Assembly (NCBI RefSeq): GCF_040500525.1
Contig: NZ_CP159402.1
Coordinates: 1,983,501 to 2,047,500, forward strand
From: Azospirillum formosense
GTDB lineage: Bacteria > Pseudomonadota > Alphaproteobacteria > Azospirillales > Azospirillaceae
Direction of reading: 5' to 3'
Length of the DNA stretch: 64,000 bases
The stretch's first letter is position 1; the number at the start of each line of letters is the position of its first letter. The notes below the pieces were generated by a model. That model saw only the letters and a program-made list of their open reading frames with translations, was not told where the DNA came from and ran no database searches. Position numbers and translations under genes: made by a program. Of the stretch, positions 19,719-31,026 are shown in pieces.

Positions 19719-21168
19719 CGCGACGTCCTCCTCCGTCGAGGGGTCCGCCGTCGAAGTGCCAGCCGTCGACGTGACCGGGTTGACCGCGGACAGCCGCGCG
19801 GTCAGGCCCGGTTTCGTCTTTGCCGCCCTGCCCGGGGCGAAGGCGGACGGGCGCGCCTTCATCGCCGACGCGCTGGCCAAGGGCGCCGTCGCGGTGGTGG
19901 CGCCCATCGGGACCGTCCTGCCCGCCGGCAGCGCCGCGACGCTGCTCGCGGACGAGCAGCCGCGCCGCCTCTTCGCGCGCCTCGCCGCCGCCTTCCACGG
20001 GCGGCAGCCGGACACCGTGGTCGCCGTGACGGGCACCAACGGCAAGACCTCCACCGTGCAGTTCGCCAGCCAGATATGGGACCTGATGGGCCTGAAGGCG
20101 GCCAGCCTGGGCACGCTGGGGCTGATCGGGCCGGGGCTCGACGATTACGGCGGGATGACCACGCCGGACCCGGTGTCGCTCCACCGCGACCTCGCCGCCG
20201 TCAAGGACAAGGGGATCGAGCATCTGGCGATGGAGGCGTCCAGCCACGGGCTGGAGCAGTTCCGACTGGATGGCGTGGTCCTCAAGGCCGCGGGCTTCAC
20301 CAACCTGACCCGCGACCATCTGGATTACCACGGCACGATGGAAGCCTACCTCCGGGCCAAGGCGATGCTGTTCGGACGGGTGTTGCCCGATGGGGGAACC
20401 GCCGTCCTGAACGCCGACAGCGGCACCTTCGCCGAACTTGCCGGGATTTGTTCACAGCGCGGTCACCGCGTCTTCGGATACGGTCTGGCCGGTCGCGAGA
20501 TCCGGGTGAACGGGGTCGAGCCGCTGGCCCACGGCCAGCGCCTGGACCTGACGGTCCTGGGCCGCGACATCACCGTGGACCTGCCGCTGGCGGGCCGCTT
20601 CCAGGCGTGGAACGTGCTGTGCGCGCTCGGCCTGGTGATCGGCTCCGGCGCGGACCGCGACGAGGCTCTGGCCACCCTGACCCGCCTGGAAGGCGTGCCG
20701 GGGCGCCTGCAGCACGTCGCCACCCACCCCTGCGGGGCGGCGGTCTATGTCGATTTCGCCCACACGCCCGACGCGCTGGAAACGGTGCTGCTGGCGCTGA
20801 AGCAGCACGCCCGGAACCGCCTGATCGCGGTGTTCGGGTGCGGCGGCGACCGCGACCGCGGGAAGCGGCCGGTGATGGGGGAGCTGGCCGGCCGTCTGGC
20901 CGACCGCGCCATCGTCACCGACGACAACCCGCGCACCGAGGTGCCGGCGGCCATCCGCGAGGAGGTCCTGGCGGGCCACCCGGCCCTGGAGGAGATCGGC
21001 GACCGGCGCGAGGCCATCCGCGCCGCCGTCCGCAGCCTCCGGCCCGGTGACGTCCTGGTCATCGCCGGCAAGGGACATGAGCATGGTCAGATCGTCGGGA
21101 CGGAGGTCCTTCCCTTCGACGACGCGACCGAGGCACGAGCCGCCGTGGCAGAGGTTGGAGCAGCATGA
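19681..21168 (+). CDS. murE: UDP-MurNAc-L-Ala-D-Glu:meso-DAP ligase MurE
   Basis: The frame is open from 19447, but that start lies deep inside ftsI. TTG 19681 is preferred: AAAGG lies about nine bases upstream and the encoded MLLSHLLA matches typical MurE N-termini. The product is then 495 residues. The ATP loop is VTGTNGKTSTVQF, followed by EASSHGLEQFRLDGV. The DNPR motif in TDDNPRTEVP marks a meso-diaminopimelate-specific enzyme as opposed to an L-Lys enzyme. It adds the third residue of the stem peptide in the cytoplasm. The ORF overlaps ftsI by 38 bases and murF by four. Confidence 0.95.
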   Translation: MLLSHLLATSRADATSSSVEGSAVEVPAVDVTGLTADSRAVRPGFVFAALPGAKADGRAFIADALAKGAVAVVAPIGTVLPAGSAATLLADEQPRRLFARLAAAFHGRQPDTVVAVTGTNGKTSTVQFASQIWDLMGLKAASLGTLGLIGPGLDDYGGMTTPDPVSLHRDLAAVKDKGIEHLAMEASSHGLEQFRLDGVVLKAAGFTNLTRDHLDYHGTMEAYLRAKAMLFGRVLPDGGTAVLNADSGTFAELAGICSQRGHRVFGYGLAGREIRVNGVEPLAHGQRLDLTVLGRDITVDLPLAGRFQAWNVLCALGLVIGSGADRDEALATLTRLEGVPGRLQHVATHPCGAAVYVDFAHTPDALETVLLALKQHARNRLIAVFGCGGDRDRGKRPVMGELAGRLADRAIVTDDNPRTEVPAAIREEVLAGHPALEEIGDRREAIRAAVRSLRPGDVLVIAGKGHEHGQIVGTEVLPFDDATEARAAVAEVGAA

Positions 21169-22661
21169 GCGAGGCCAAGACCGTCCTGTGGACCGCCGAG
21201 GACGCCGCCGCCGCCACCAGCGGTCAGGCGACGCGCCCCTGGGCGGCGACCGGGGTCAGCATCGACAGCCGCAAGGTGGCGCCGGGCGACCTGTTCGTCG
21301 CCATCAAGGGGCCGAACTTCGACGGGCACGACTTCGTCGCCAAGGCGCTGGAGGCCGGCGCCGCCGCGGCGCTGGTCAGCACCGTGCCGCCGGGCGTGCC
21401 GGGCGACGCCTCCCTTCTGGCGGTGGAGCAGGACACGCTGGCGGCGCTGGGCGATCTCGGCCACGTCGCGCGGCTGCGCACCCAGGCCAGGGTGGTGGGC
21501 GTCACCGGCTCGGTCGGCAAGACCAGCACCAAGGAGGCGCTGCGCCACGTCCTGTCGGCGCAGGGCCGCACCTTCGCCACCGAAGGCAGCCTGAACAACC
21601 ATTGGGGCGTGCCCCTGTCGCTGGCCCGCATGCCGGAGGACAGCGAGTTCGGCGTGTTCGAGCTGGGCATGAACCACGCCGGGGAACTCGGCCCCCTGTC
21701 GCGGCAGGTCATGCCCGACGTCGCGGTCATCACCACGGTCGAGGCGGCGCATCTGGAGTTCTTCGACTCCGTGGAGGCGATCGCCGACGCCAAGGCCGAG
21801 ATCTTCGAGGGCATGAACCCCAACGGGGTCGCCGTCCTCAACCGGGACAACCCGCATTTCGCGCGCCTTCTGGCCGCCGCGCGCACCCAGGGGCTGAGCC
21901 GCATCTGGAGCTTCGGCTCCCGCGCCGACGCCGACGCGCGTCTGGTGGACTGCTCCCTGCACGCCACCTGCAGCGCCGTCACCGCGGTCATCCGGGGCGA
22001 GCGCATCCAGTACTGCCTGGCCTTGCCCGGCCAGCACTGGGTGATGAACAGCCTCGCCGTTCTGCTGGCGGTTAAGGCGCTGGGCGCCGACGTCGCCGCG
22101 GCGGCCCGCGCGCTGTCCACCATCGCGCCGGTGAAGGGCCGCGGCACGCGCAAGCGCGTCCAGGCCGCCCGGGGCGCCTTCACCCTGATCGACGAGAGCT
22201 ACAACGCCAGCCCCGCCGCCATGACCGCGACCTTCGCGGTGCTCGGCAAGATCGACCCCGGCGCGGGCGGGCGGCGCCTCGCCGTGCTGGGCGACATGCG
22301 GGAGTTGGGCGAGCGCGCCGATGCCCTGCACGCCGCGCTGGCCGAACCGCTGCGCGCCGCGCGTGTGGACGCGGTCTATGCCTGCGGCCCGCACATGCGC
22401 GCCCTGTTCGACCGTCTGCCCGCCGCCATGCGCGGCGCCTGGACGGAAACCAGCGCCGAACTGGCCCCCCTCCTGGCCGGCGCGGTGCGCGGCGGCGACG
22501 TGGTGCTGATCAAGGGTTCGCTGGGCAGCCGCATGGCGACGGTGGTGGACGCCCTGTCCGCCCTGGACACCAAAGACGACAAACAAACCGACAAGAACAA
22601 CAACGGCACCTCCCCCGCGGCTGACACGGATCAGGCCGCGGCGCAGGGCCACAAAGGCTGA
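21165..22661 (+). CDS. murF: UDP-MurNAc-tripeptide:D-Ala-D-Ala ligase MurF
   Basis: The 498-residue Mur ligase has the ATP loop [14 protein letters not shown], the central-domain blocks [14 protein letters not shown] and [17 protein letters not shown], and the C-terminal signature [20 protein letters not shown] is also typical. It adds D-Ala-D-Ala to the UDP-linked tripeptide. After the conserved C-terminus there is a polar tail of about 30 residues ([18 protein letters not shown]). The start overlaps the murE stop by four bases, and mraY begins 10 bases after its stop. Confidence 0.97.
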   Translation: MSEAKTVLWTAEDAAAATSGQATRPWAATGVSIDSRKVAPGDLFVAIKGPNFDGHDFVAKALEAGAAAALVSTVPPGVPGDASLLAVEQDTLAALGDLGHVARLRTQARVVGVTGSVGKTSTKEALRHVLSAQGRTFATEGSLNNHWGVPLSLARMPEDSEFGVFELGMNHAGELGPLSRQVMPDVAVITTVEAAHLEFFDSVEAIADAKAEIFEGMNPNGVAVLNRDNPHFARLLAAARTQGLSRIWSFGSRADADARLVDCSLHATCSAVTAVIRGERIQYCLALPGQHWVMNSLAVLLAVKALGADVAAAARALSTIAPVKGRGTRKRVQAARGAFTLIDESYNASPAAMTATFAVLGKIDPGAGGRRLAVLGDMRELGERADALHAALAEPLRAARVDAVYACGPHMRALFDRLPAAMRGAWTETSAELAPLLAGAVRGGDVVLIKGSLGSRMATVVDALSALDTKDDKQTDKNNNGTSPAADTDQAAAQGHKG

Positions 22662-22671
22662 CCGCTCCACG

Positions 22672-23757
22672 ATGCTCTACAACCTGCTCTTCCCCCTGGC
22701 GGACGTCTTCACGCCGTTCAACCTGTTCCGGTATCTGACCTTCCGGACGGGGGGCGCGGTGCTGACGGCGCTCGTCATCAGCTTCGTGTTCTTTCCGCGC
22801 CTGATCGCGTGGCTGAAGCGCAAGCAGGGCGAGGGCCAGCCGATCCGCTCCGACGGGCCGGAAAGCCATATGAAGAAGAAGGGCACGCCCACCATGGGCG
22901 GCCTGATGATCCTGATCGCCGTGTCGATCAGCACGCTGCTGTGGGTGGACCTGACCAACGCCTACACCTGGATCGTGCTGCTGGTGACGATCGGCTACGG
23001 GCTGATCGGCTTCGGCGACGATTACCTGAAGCTGACCAAGCGCAACACCAAGGGCCTGTCGGGCCGCTTCCGCCTGACCTGGGAAATCATCATCGGCGTC
23101 TCCGCCGCCGCCGCCATCATGTATGTGTCGGCGCCGCCGCTGTCCGGCGGCCTGGCCGTGCCCTTCGTGAAGGATTTCCTGATCCAGCTTTCCTGGTTCT
23201 TCATCCCGGTCGGCGCCTTCGTCATGGTCGGCGCCTCGAACGCGGTGAACCTGACCGACGGGCTGGATGGGCTGGCCATCGTGCCGACGATGATCGCGGC
23301 GGGCTGCTTCGGCCTGATCGCCTACCTCACCGGCAACGCGATCTTCGCCAACTACCTCCAGATTCACCATGTGCCCGGTGCTGGTGAGCTTGCCGTTTTC
23401 TGCGGGGCTCTGGTCGGTGCGGGGATCGGTTTCCTCTGGTACAACGCGCCCCCCGCCATGGTCTTCATGGGCGACACCGGCTCGCTGGCCCTCGGCGGCG
23501 CGCTGGGAGCCGTCAGCGTGGTCACCAAGCACGAGATCGTGCTGGCGATCATCGGCGGCCTGTTCGTGCTGGAGACCGTGTCGGTGATCGTCCAGGTCGC
23601 CTCGTTCAAGCTGACCGGAAAGCGGGTGTTCCGCATGGCGCCTCTGCACCATCACTTCGAGAAGAAGGGATGGGCGGAGTCCACCGTGGTCATCCGCTTC
23701 TGGATCATCGCCTCCATCCTGGCCCTCGTCGGCCTGTCCACGCTGAAGCTCCGCTGA
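22672..23757 (+). CDS. mraY: Phospho-MurNAc-pentapeptide translocase MraY
   Basis: The 361-residue polytopic protein has about ten membrane segments. Conserved loops include [11 protein letters not shown], the aspartates in [33 protein letters not shown] and [12 protein letters not shown], and the His-rich loop [13 protein letters not shown]. The enzyme transfers phospho-MurNAc-pentapeptide to undecaprenyl phosphate to form lipid I at the inner membrane. The length is normal for the family. It sits 13 bases before murD. Confidence 0.98.
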   Translation: MLYNLLFPLADVFTPFNLFRYLTFRTGGAVLTALVISFVFFPRLIAWLKRKQGEGQPIRSDGPESHMKKKGTPTMGGLMILIAVSISTLLWVDLTNAYTWIVLLVTIGYGLIGFGDDYLKLTKRNTKGLSGRFRLTWEIIIGVSAAAAIMYVSAPPLSGGLAVPFVKDFLIQLSWFFIPVGAFVMVGASNAVNLTDGLDGLAIVPTMIAAGCFGLIAYLTGNAIFANYLQIHHVPGAGELAVFCGALVGAGIGFLWYNAPPAMVFMGDTGSLALGGALGAVSVVTKHEIVLAIIGGLFVLETVSVIVQVASFKLTGKRVFRMAPLHHHFEKKGWAESTVVIRFWIIASILALVGLSTLKLR

Positions 23758-23770
23758 GGGTCGCCGCCCG

Positions 23771-25174
23771 ATGATCAACCTGTTCTACATGGAAGGGCTG
23801 CCGGTGGCGGTCATGGGGCTTGGCAAGTCGGGCCTCGCCACGGCGGAGGCGCTCGCGCAGAGCGGCGCCGAGGTCTGGGTGTGGGACGACAACGAAGCCA
23901 GCCGCGCGGACGCGCTGAGCAAGGGCTACAAGGTCGTCGACCTGACCACGGCGGACCTGACCGAGCTGACCACCATCGTCTGGTCGCCGGGCATCCCGCA
24001 CACCCACCCGAAGCCGCACCCGGTGGCCCTGCGCGCCCGCGCCGCGAACATCGAGCTGGTCTGCGACATCGAGCTGCTGGCCCGGTCGGAGCGCGATTCG
24101 GCCTACATCGGCATCACCGGCACCAACGGGAAGTCCACCACCACGACCCTGATCGGCCATGTGATGGAGGCCGCCGGGCGGCGCATCGCGGTCGGCGGCA
24201 ACCTGGGCACGCCGGCGCTGACCTTCCCCTCCGTCGGGGCCGGCGGCAGCTACGTGCTGGAGATGTCGAGCTACCAGCTCGAGCTGACCTATTCGATCAC
24301 CTTCGACGTGGCGGTGCTGCTCAACATCACGCCGGACCATCTGGCCCGCCACGGCGGCATGGACGGCTACGTCGCCGCGAAGAAGCTGATCTTCCACCGC
24401 CAGACCAAGCCGCGCACCGCGGTGATCGGCGTGGACGACCCGACCTGCCGGGCGATCTGGGAGGAGCTGAAGGCCAAGGGCGACCAGGTGATCTGGCCGG
24501 TCTCCGCCCTGGGTCCGGTCTCCGGCGGCGTCTACGCCGCGGACGGCTGGCTGGTCGACGACACCTTCGGCGCGGCGGAGCGCGTGGCCGAGCTGGCCGC
24601 CTTCCCGGCGCTGCTCGGCACGCACAACTGGCAGAACGCCGCCGCGGCCTTCGCGGCCTGCAAGGCGGCGGGCGTGCCGACCCCGGCCATCGTCGCCGCC
24701 ATGACCACCTTCCCCGGCTTGGCCCACCGCCAGCAGCTGGTGCGGACCATCGACGGCGTGCGCTTCGTCAACGACAGCAAGGCGACCAACGCCGACGCGA
24801 CGGAAAAGGCGCTGGCGACCTTCGACCCGATCTACTGGATCCTCGGCGGCCAGGCGAAGGAGACCGGGCTCGACGGGCTGGAGGCCTACGCGCCGCGCGT
24901 CCGCCACGCCTTCCTGATCGGCGAGGCGTCGGACCGTTTCGCGGCGTGGCTGGAGGCCAACAAGGTCCCGCACACCCGCTGCGGCACGCTGGACGTGGCG
25001 GTCAACGCCGCGGCGGAGCTGGCGCTGGCCGAGGCGCTGCCCGGCGCCTGCGTGCTGCTGTCGCCGGCCTGCGCCTCCTGGGACCAGTTCGCGAATTTCG
25101 AGAAGCGCGGCGAGGCCTTCGCCGACGCCGTGAACCGCCTCGAAGGCAACGCCGTTCCGGGGGACCGCGCCTGA
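23771..25174 (+). CDS. murD: UDP-MurNAc-L-alanine:D-glutamate ligase MurD
   Basis: The 467-residue enzyme has an N-terminal Rossmann-like domain (VAVMGLGKSGLATAEAL), the ATP loop GITGTNGKSTTTTLIG, the block LEMSSYQLE and the C-terminal motifs VNDSKATNADA and LSPACASWDQFANFEKRG. It adds D-Glu to UDP-MurNAc-L-Ala. Gene length and all signature motifs fit. Its stop shares one base with the ftsW start (TGATG), a coupling arrangement. Confidence 0.97.
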   Translation: MINLFYMEGLPVAVMGLGKSGLATAEALAQSGAEVWVWDDNEASRADALSKGYKVVDLTTADLTELTTIVWSPGIPHTHPKPHPVALRARAANIELVCDIELLARSERDSAYIGITGTNGKSTTTTLIGHVMEAAGRRIAVGGNLGTPALTFPSVGAGGSYVLEMSSYQLELTYSITFDVAVLLNITPDHLARHGGMDGYVAAKKLIFHRQTKPRTAVIGVDDPTCRAIWEELKAKGDQVIWPVSALGPVSGGVYAADGWLVDDTFGAAERVAELAAFPALLGTHNWQNAAAAFAACKAAGVPTPAIVAAMTTFPGLAHRQQLVRTIDGVRFVNDSKATNADATEKALATFDPIYWILGGQAKETGLDGLEAYAPRVRHAFLIGEASDRFAAWLEANKVPHTRCGTLDVAVNAAAELALAEALPGACVLLSPACASWDQFANFEKRGEAFADAVNRLEGNAVPGDRA

Positions 25175-26295
25175 TGATGACCTTCGACCGCACCGACCAA
25201 TCCATCTTCGGCCGCTGGTGGTGGACGGTCGACCGCTGGCAGCTCGCCGCGCTGGCGGTGCTGATGGCGCTCGGCACGGTCCTGATCACCGCGGCCAGCC
25301 CGCCGGTGGCGGAGCGCATCGGCATCCAGGACACCTTCTACTTCGTCGAACGCCACCTGATGATGCTGATCCCCAGCGTCGCCATCATGTGCGGCGTCTC
25401 GCTGCTCAGCCCGCGCGGCGTGCGGCGGGCGGCGCTGGCGGTCTTCCTGATCTCGGTGGCTCTGGTCTACGCGACGCTGGTGGTCGGCGTCGAGATCAAG
25501 GGCGCGCGGCGCTGGATCCACGTCCCCGGCCTGTCGATCCAGCCGTCGGAGTTCGTGAAGCCGGCCTTCGCGGTGGTCGGGGCGTGGCTGTTCTCGCTGT
25601 CGCGCACCAACCCCGGCTTTCCCGGAACGATCCTGTCGATCCTGCTCTACGGCCTCACCGTCGGCGGCCTGCTGCTCCAGCCCGACCTGGGCATGACGGT
25701 GGTGGTGTCGGCGGTGTGGTTCTCCCAGTTTTTCCTGGCCGGCCTCAACATCATGCTCGTCGGCGGCCTGGGCGTGCTGGGCGTCGCCGGCCTCATCGGC
25801 GCCTATTTCACGCTGCCGCACGTCCACAGCCGCATCAACCGCTTCCTCGACCCGTCGAGCGGCGACACCTATCAGGTCAGCCGCTCGCTGGAGGCCTTCG
25901 CCAACGGCGGGCTGATGGGCACCGGTCCCGGCCAGGGAACGGTGAAGTACTCGCTGCCGGACAGCCACGCCGACTTCATCTTCGCCGTCGCCGGCGAGGA
26001 GATGGGGCTGATCTTCTGCCTGATCATCATCCTGCTGTTCGCCTTCATCGTGCTGCGCGGCTTCGCGCGGGTGTTCAACGACACCAACTACTTCGTGCTG
26101 CTGGCGGCGAGCGGCCTGCTGATCCAGTTCGGCCTGCAGGCGGCGATCAACATGGGCTCCGCCCTGCATCTGATGCCGACCAAGGGCATGACGCTTCCCT
26201 TCATCTCCTACGGCGGCTCCTCGCTGCTGGCGCTGGGCTTCGGCATGGGCATGGTGCTGGCGCTGACCCGCAAACGCTTCGGCCCGGCGGAGTGA
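25174..26295 (+). CDS. ftsW: Peptidoglycan glycosyltransferase FtsW
   Basis: The 373-residue SEDS-family protein has about ten membrane helices. Family blocks include KGARRWIHVPGLSIQPSEFVK, LLQPDLGMTVV, SLEAFANGGLMGTGPGQG, ADFIFAVAGEEMGL and TKGMTLPFISYGGSS. FtsW polymerises septal glycan strands together with FtsI. ATG 25174 overlaps the murD stop; ATG 25177 is an equal alternative. It ends five bases before murG. Confidence 0.97.
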   Translation: MMTFDRTDQSIFGRWWWTVDRWQLAALAVLMALGTVLITAASPPVAERIGIQDTFYFVERHLMMLIPSVAIMCGVSLLSPRGVRRAALAVFLISVALVYATLVVGVEIKGARRWIHVPGLSIQPSEFVKPAFAVVGAWLFSLSRTNPGFPGTILSILLYGLTVGGLLLQPDLGMTVVVSAVWFSQFFLAGLNIMLVGGLGVLGVAGLIGAYFTLPHVHSRINRFLDPSSGDTYQVSRSLEAFANGGLMGTGPGQGTVKYSLPDSHADFIFAVAGEEMGLIFCLIIILLFAFIVLRGFARVFNDTNYFVLLAASGLLIQFGLQAAINMGSALHLMPTKGMTLPFISYGGSSLLALGFGMGMVLALTRKRFGPAE

Positions 26296-26300
26296 CGACG

Positions 26301-27455
26301 ATGGCCGACACCACGCAACGCCCCGCCCTCCAAAAGCCGATTATCCTCGCCGCCGGCGGCACCGGCGGGCACTTCTTCCCAGCGGAAGCGCTGGCGCGCG
26401 AGCTGCTGGCCCGCGGCGAGGCGGTGGCGCTGGTCACCGACAAGCGCGGCCAGGCCTTCGGCGACAGCCTGCCGGAGGTGACGGTCCACCGCATCCGCTC
26501 CGCCGCGCCGGGCGGCAATCTGCTGGCCAAGATGAACGCGGCGTGGCAGATGGGCCTCGGCCTGCTCGGCGCCAACGCGCTGATGCGCCACCTGAAGCCG
26601 GCGGCCGTCGTCGGCTTCGGCGGCTACCCCTCCGTCCCCACGGTCTACGCCGCCGCGCAAGCGCGTGTGCCGGTGATGCTGCACGAGCAGAACGCCGTGC
26701 TGGGCCGCGCCAACCGGATGCTCGCCGCCGCCGCCCGCCGCATCGCCGTCGCCTTCCCCGAGGTCGCCTCGGTGAAGGCGGAGCACCGTCCGCGCCTCGT
26801 CCGCACCGGCAACCCGGTCCGCCCGGCGATCGCCGCTCAGCGCGACGCCGCCTACGCCGTTCCCGCCCCCGGCGGCCCCGTCCGCATCCTGGTGATGGGC
26901 GGCAGCCAGGGCGCCCGCGTCTTCTCCGAAGTGATCCCCGAGGCGCTGGGCCGCCTTCCCGCCGATCTCCGCGCCCGCATCCATCTGGCGCAGCAGTGCC
27001 GGCCCGAGGATCTGGAAGCCGCGCGCGCCGCCTACGCCGGCATGGGTCTCGGCGGGCTGGAACTGGAGAGCTTCTTCCGCGACGTGCCGGACCGGCTGGC
27101 CGCCTGCCACCTCGCCGTCACGCGGGCCGGCGCCTCGACCATCGCCGAGTTGACCTGCATCGGGCGCCCCGCCATCCTCGTGCCATATCCCCATGCCATG
27201 GACGACCACCAGACGGCCAACGCGCGGCAGCTCGCCGCCGCCGGAGCCGCCTGGGTGATGGCGCAGCCGGACTTCACCGCCGACGCGCTCGCCGCCCGCC
27301 TGACGGAACTGCTGGGGTCGCCGGATGCCTTGACCGCCGCGGCCCGGGCCGCCCACGGCTGGGGCATGGCCGACGCCGCCCGCCGGCTGGCCGACGCCGT
27401 GCTCGACATGATCGCCAACCCCAACCACGCCCGAACCAAGGAAGCCGCGGAATGA
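26301..27455 (+). CDS. murG: UDP-GlcNAc:lipid I N-acetylglucosaminyltransferase MurG
   Basis: The 384-residue GT28 enzyme has the N-terminal loop AAGGTGGHFFPAEALA, the block GFGGYPSVPTVYAA with LHEQNAVLGRANR, and the second-domain loop MGGSQGARVFSEV. The donor-binding part is TRAGASTIAELTCIGRPAILVPYP and DHQTANARQL. It makes lipid II from lipid I on the cytoplasmic face of the membrane. ATG 26301 follows the ftsW stop after five bases with a weak binding site, which suggests coupling. Its stop overlaps the next small ORF (ATGA). Confidence 0.97.
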   Translation: MADTTQRPALQKPIILAAGGTGGHFFPAEALARELLARGEAVALVTDKRGQAFGDSLPEVTVHRIRSAAPGGNLLAKMNAAWQMGLGLLGANALMRHLKPAAVVGFGGYPSVPTVYAAAQARVPVMLHEQNAVLGRANRMLAAAARRIAVAFPEVASVKAEHRPRLVRTGNPVRPAIAAQRDAAYAVPAPGGPVRILVMGGSQGARVFSEVIPEALGRLPADLRARIHLAQQCRPEDLEAARAAYAGMGLGGLELESFFRDVPDRLAACHLAVTRAGASTIAELTCIGRPAILVPYPHAMDDHQTANARQLAAAGAAWVMAQPDFTADALAARLTELLGSPDALTAAARAAHGWGMADAARRLADAVLDMIANPNHARTKEAAE

Positions 27456-27718
27456 ACAAGGCAACGCGCAGCACCATCGCACGCCCCCGCTCGTCCCGGC
27501 CCCCCTCGTCCCGGCCTCTGGGAGACTGGCCGGCGGACATGACGCGGACCGAGGGCGCCTGGAGCAACCGGCCCGACTGCCCGCTGCTGCCGCGCGCCGG
27601 CGCCGGCTTCCTGCGCGACCGCCTGCACGTCACGATCGGTTCCCAGCCCCTTCCCTACGGCCTGTCCGACATGGCCGTGGACGCCACCCTCAGCCTGATG
27701 CTCCGCCGCGGAAAGTAA
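27452..27718 (+). CDS. Small ORF between murG and murC (88 aa), unknown function
   Basis: The ATG overlaps the murG stop in the same ATGA form as most junctions in this operon, and the ORF ends seven bases before murC. The predicted protein has a basic Arg/Ser/Pro-rich N-terminus (about residues 1-23), a middle part with several Trp and Pro ([18 protein letters not shown]) and a more regular C-terminus ([21 protein letters not shown], then [14 protein letters not shown]). No signal peptide or membrane helix is visible. I recognise no family. Position, overlap and the otherwise gapless operon argue that it is translated; a chance ORF in GC-rich DNA remains possible. Confidence 0.6.
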   Translation: MNKATRSTIARPRSSRPPSSRPLGDWPADMTRTEGAWSNRPDCPLLPRAGAGFLRDRLHVTIGSQPLPYGLSDMAVDATLSLMLRRGK

Positions 27719-27725
27719 TCCAGAC

Positions 27726-29141
<1,416 letters not shown>

Positions 29142-29152
29142 CGGGTTCTCCG

Positions 29153-30079
29153 ATGTCCACCACCGCCACCGCCCTGATCGACCGGATGCCCACCTGCCGC
29201 GGACGGCTGACCGCCGCGGCGCCGCTCGCCAACGTGACGTGGTTCCGCGTCGGCGGGCCGGCGGAGGTCATGTTCCGCCCGGAGGACGCCGATGACCTGG
29301 CGGGCTTCCTGGCCGGGCTGCCGGACGACGTGCCGGTGACGGTTCTGGGCGTCGCCTCCAACCTGCTGATCCGCGACGGCGGCATCCCCGGCGTGGTGAT
29401 CCGGCTGGGCCGCAGCTTCGCCGGCATCGCGGCGGACGGGCTGACGCTGGCGGCCGGGGCCGCGGCGCTCGACCTGAACGTCGCCGCCGTGGCGCGCGAC
29501 GCCGGCGTCGCCGGGCTGGAGTTCCTGTCGGGCATCCCCGGCACCATCGGCGGCGCGCTGCGCATGAACGGCGGCGCCTACGGCCACGAGATCAAGGACG
29601 TGCTGGTTTCCGCCCAGGGGGTGACCCGCCGCGGCGAACGCGTGTCCTACGACAACGCCGGCATGGGCTTCACCTACCGCCACGCCGGGGTGCCGGAGGA
29701 CGTGATCTTCACCGGCGCCACCCTGCGCGGCACGGCCGGCGACCCGGCGGAGATCGCCCAGCGCATGGCGGAGATTTCCGGCAAGCGCGCCGACACCCAG
29801 CCGGTCCGCTCGCGCACCGGCGGCTCGACCTTCAAGAACCCGCCCGGCCACAAGGCGTGGGAGCTGATCGACCGGGCGGGCTGCCGCGGCCTGACCGTCG
29901 GCGGCGCGCAGGTGTCGGAGAAGCACTGCAACTTCCTCATCAACCAGGGCACCGCCACCGCGGCGGAGCTGGAGGCGCTGGGCGAAGAGGTCCGGCGCCG
30001 GGTGTTCGAGACCTCCGGCGTCACGCTGGAGTGGGAAATCAAGCGGGTCGGCGTGGCCCGCGAAGGAGCGTCCGCATGA
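29153..30079 (+). CDS. murB: UDP-N-acetylenolpyruvoylglucosamine reductase MurB
   Basis: The 308-residue flavoenzyme has the FAD-binding blocks [30 protein letters not shown] and [22 protein letters not shown]. The catalytic region includes [24 protein letters not shown] with the active Ser, and the [14 protein letters not shown] end block. The missing Tyr loop marks the shorter type II MurB. It reduces the enolpyruvyl group with NADPH to form UDP-MurNAc. A frame start at 29090 would overlap murC; ATG 29153 is preferred. The stop overlaps ddl by four bases. Confidence 0.97.
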   Translation: MSTTATALIDRMPTCRGRLTAAAPLANVTWFRVGGPAEVMFRPEDADDLAGFLAGLPDDVPVTVLGVASNLLIRDGGIPGVVIRLGRSFAGIAADGLTLAAGAAALDLNVAAVARDAGVAGLEFLSGIPGTIGGALRMNGGAYGHEIKDVLVSAQGVTRRGERVSYDNAGMGFTYRHAGVPEDVIFTGATLRGTAGDPAEIAQRMAEISGKRADTQPVRSRTGGSTFKNPPGHKAWELIDRAGCRGLTVGGAQVSEKHCNFLINQGTATAAELEALGEEVRRRVFETSGVTLEWEIKRVGVAREGASA

Positions 30080-31026
30080 CCACCCCCCACAAGAAGCATG
30101 TCGCCGTCCTGATGGGCGGCTGGTCGGCGGAGCGCGAGGTGTCGCTGGTCAGCGGCGCCGGCGTCGCCAAGGCGCTGGAGGAGGAAGGCTACCGCGTCAC
30201 CGCGGTGGACGTGCAGCGCGACCTGGAGGGGCTGCTGCGCGCGCTGACCGACCCGCGTCCCGACGCGGTGTTCAACGCCCTGCACGGACGCGGCGGCGAG
30301 GACGGCACCATCCAGGGCGTGCTGGAATTCCTCGGCATCCCCTACACCCATTCCGGCGTGCGCGCCGCCGCCGTCGCCATGGACAAGGCGATGACCAAGG
30401 CGCTGCTCGCCCCGGTCGGCGTGCGCTCGCCCAAGGGCCTCGTCCTCACCAGGGGCGAGCTGACCGGCGGCGCCCACCCGATGCCCGCCCCCTATATCGT
30501 CAAGCCGGTGGACGAGGGTTCGACCGTCGGGGTCACGCTGGTGCGCGAGGGGCAGAACAGCCCGGTCGGCGACGCCTGGACCTTCGGCGAGCGCGCCCTG
30601 GTCGAGGAGTTCATCCCGGGCCGCGAGCTGACCGTCGGCGTCATGGGCGGGCTGGACGGCGAGTGCCGCGCCATCGCCGTGACGGAGATTCGCTTCGAGG
30701 CACAGGTGTATGACTACACGGCTAAATACAGCGCCGGTCATGCCGTTCATACTGTGCCCGCGCAGATTCCCGAGAACGTCGCGGAAGAAGCCAAGAGGCT
30801 GGCGATTTTGGCCCACCGGACCCTGGGGTGCCGCGGCGTTTCGCGCAGCGACTTCCGCTGGGATGACCGTAAAAGTGGGACCGACGGACTCTATTTCCTG
30901 GAAATCAACAACCAGCCGGGCATGACGCCGCTGTCGCTGGTTCCCGAACAGGCCGCAGCCGTGGGCATCTCCTACGGGGCCCTCGTCGCTTGGATGGTGG
31001 AGAACGCCGCATGTCAACTCGACTGA
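30076..31026 (+). CDS. ddl: D-alanine:D-alanine ligase
   Basis: The 316-residue ATP-grasp enzyme has the N-terminal signature [37 protein letters not shown], the ATP-grasp block [15 protein letters not shown] and the metal-binding end [15 protein letters not shown]. It joins two D-Ala residues for use by MurF. Its start overlaps the murB stop and its last 16 bases overlap the start of ftsQ, so translation of these three is probably coupled. Bases 30700-30900 use slightly less GC-rich codons than the rest of the gene. Confidence 0.97.
   Translation: MTTPHKKHVAVLMGGWSAEREVSLVSGAGVAKALEEEGYRVTAVDVQRDLEGLLRALTDPRPDAVFNALHGRGGEDGTIQGVLEFLGIPYTHSGVRAAAVAMDKAMTKALLAPVGVRSPKGLVLTRGELTGGAHPMPAPYIVKPVDEGSTVGVTLVREGQNSPVGDAWTFGERALVEEFIPGRELTVGVMGGLDGECRAIAVTEIRFEAQVYDYTAKYSAGHAVHTVPAQIPENVAEEAKRLAILAHRTLGCRGVSRSDFRWDDRKSGTDGLYFLEINNQPGMTPLSLVPEQAAAVGISYGALVAWMVENAACQLD

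Noticed and set aside
17268..20114. A 948-codon minus-strand open frame across ftsL, ftsI and murE
   Set aside because: It spans three known genes and has the composition of an antisense shadow.
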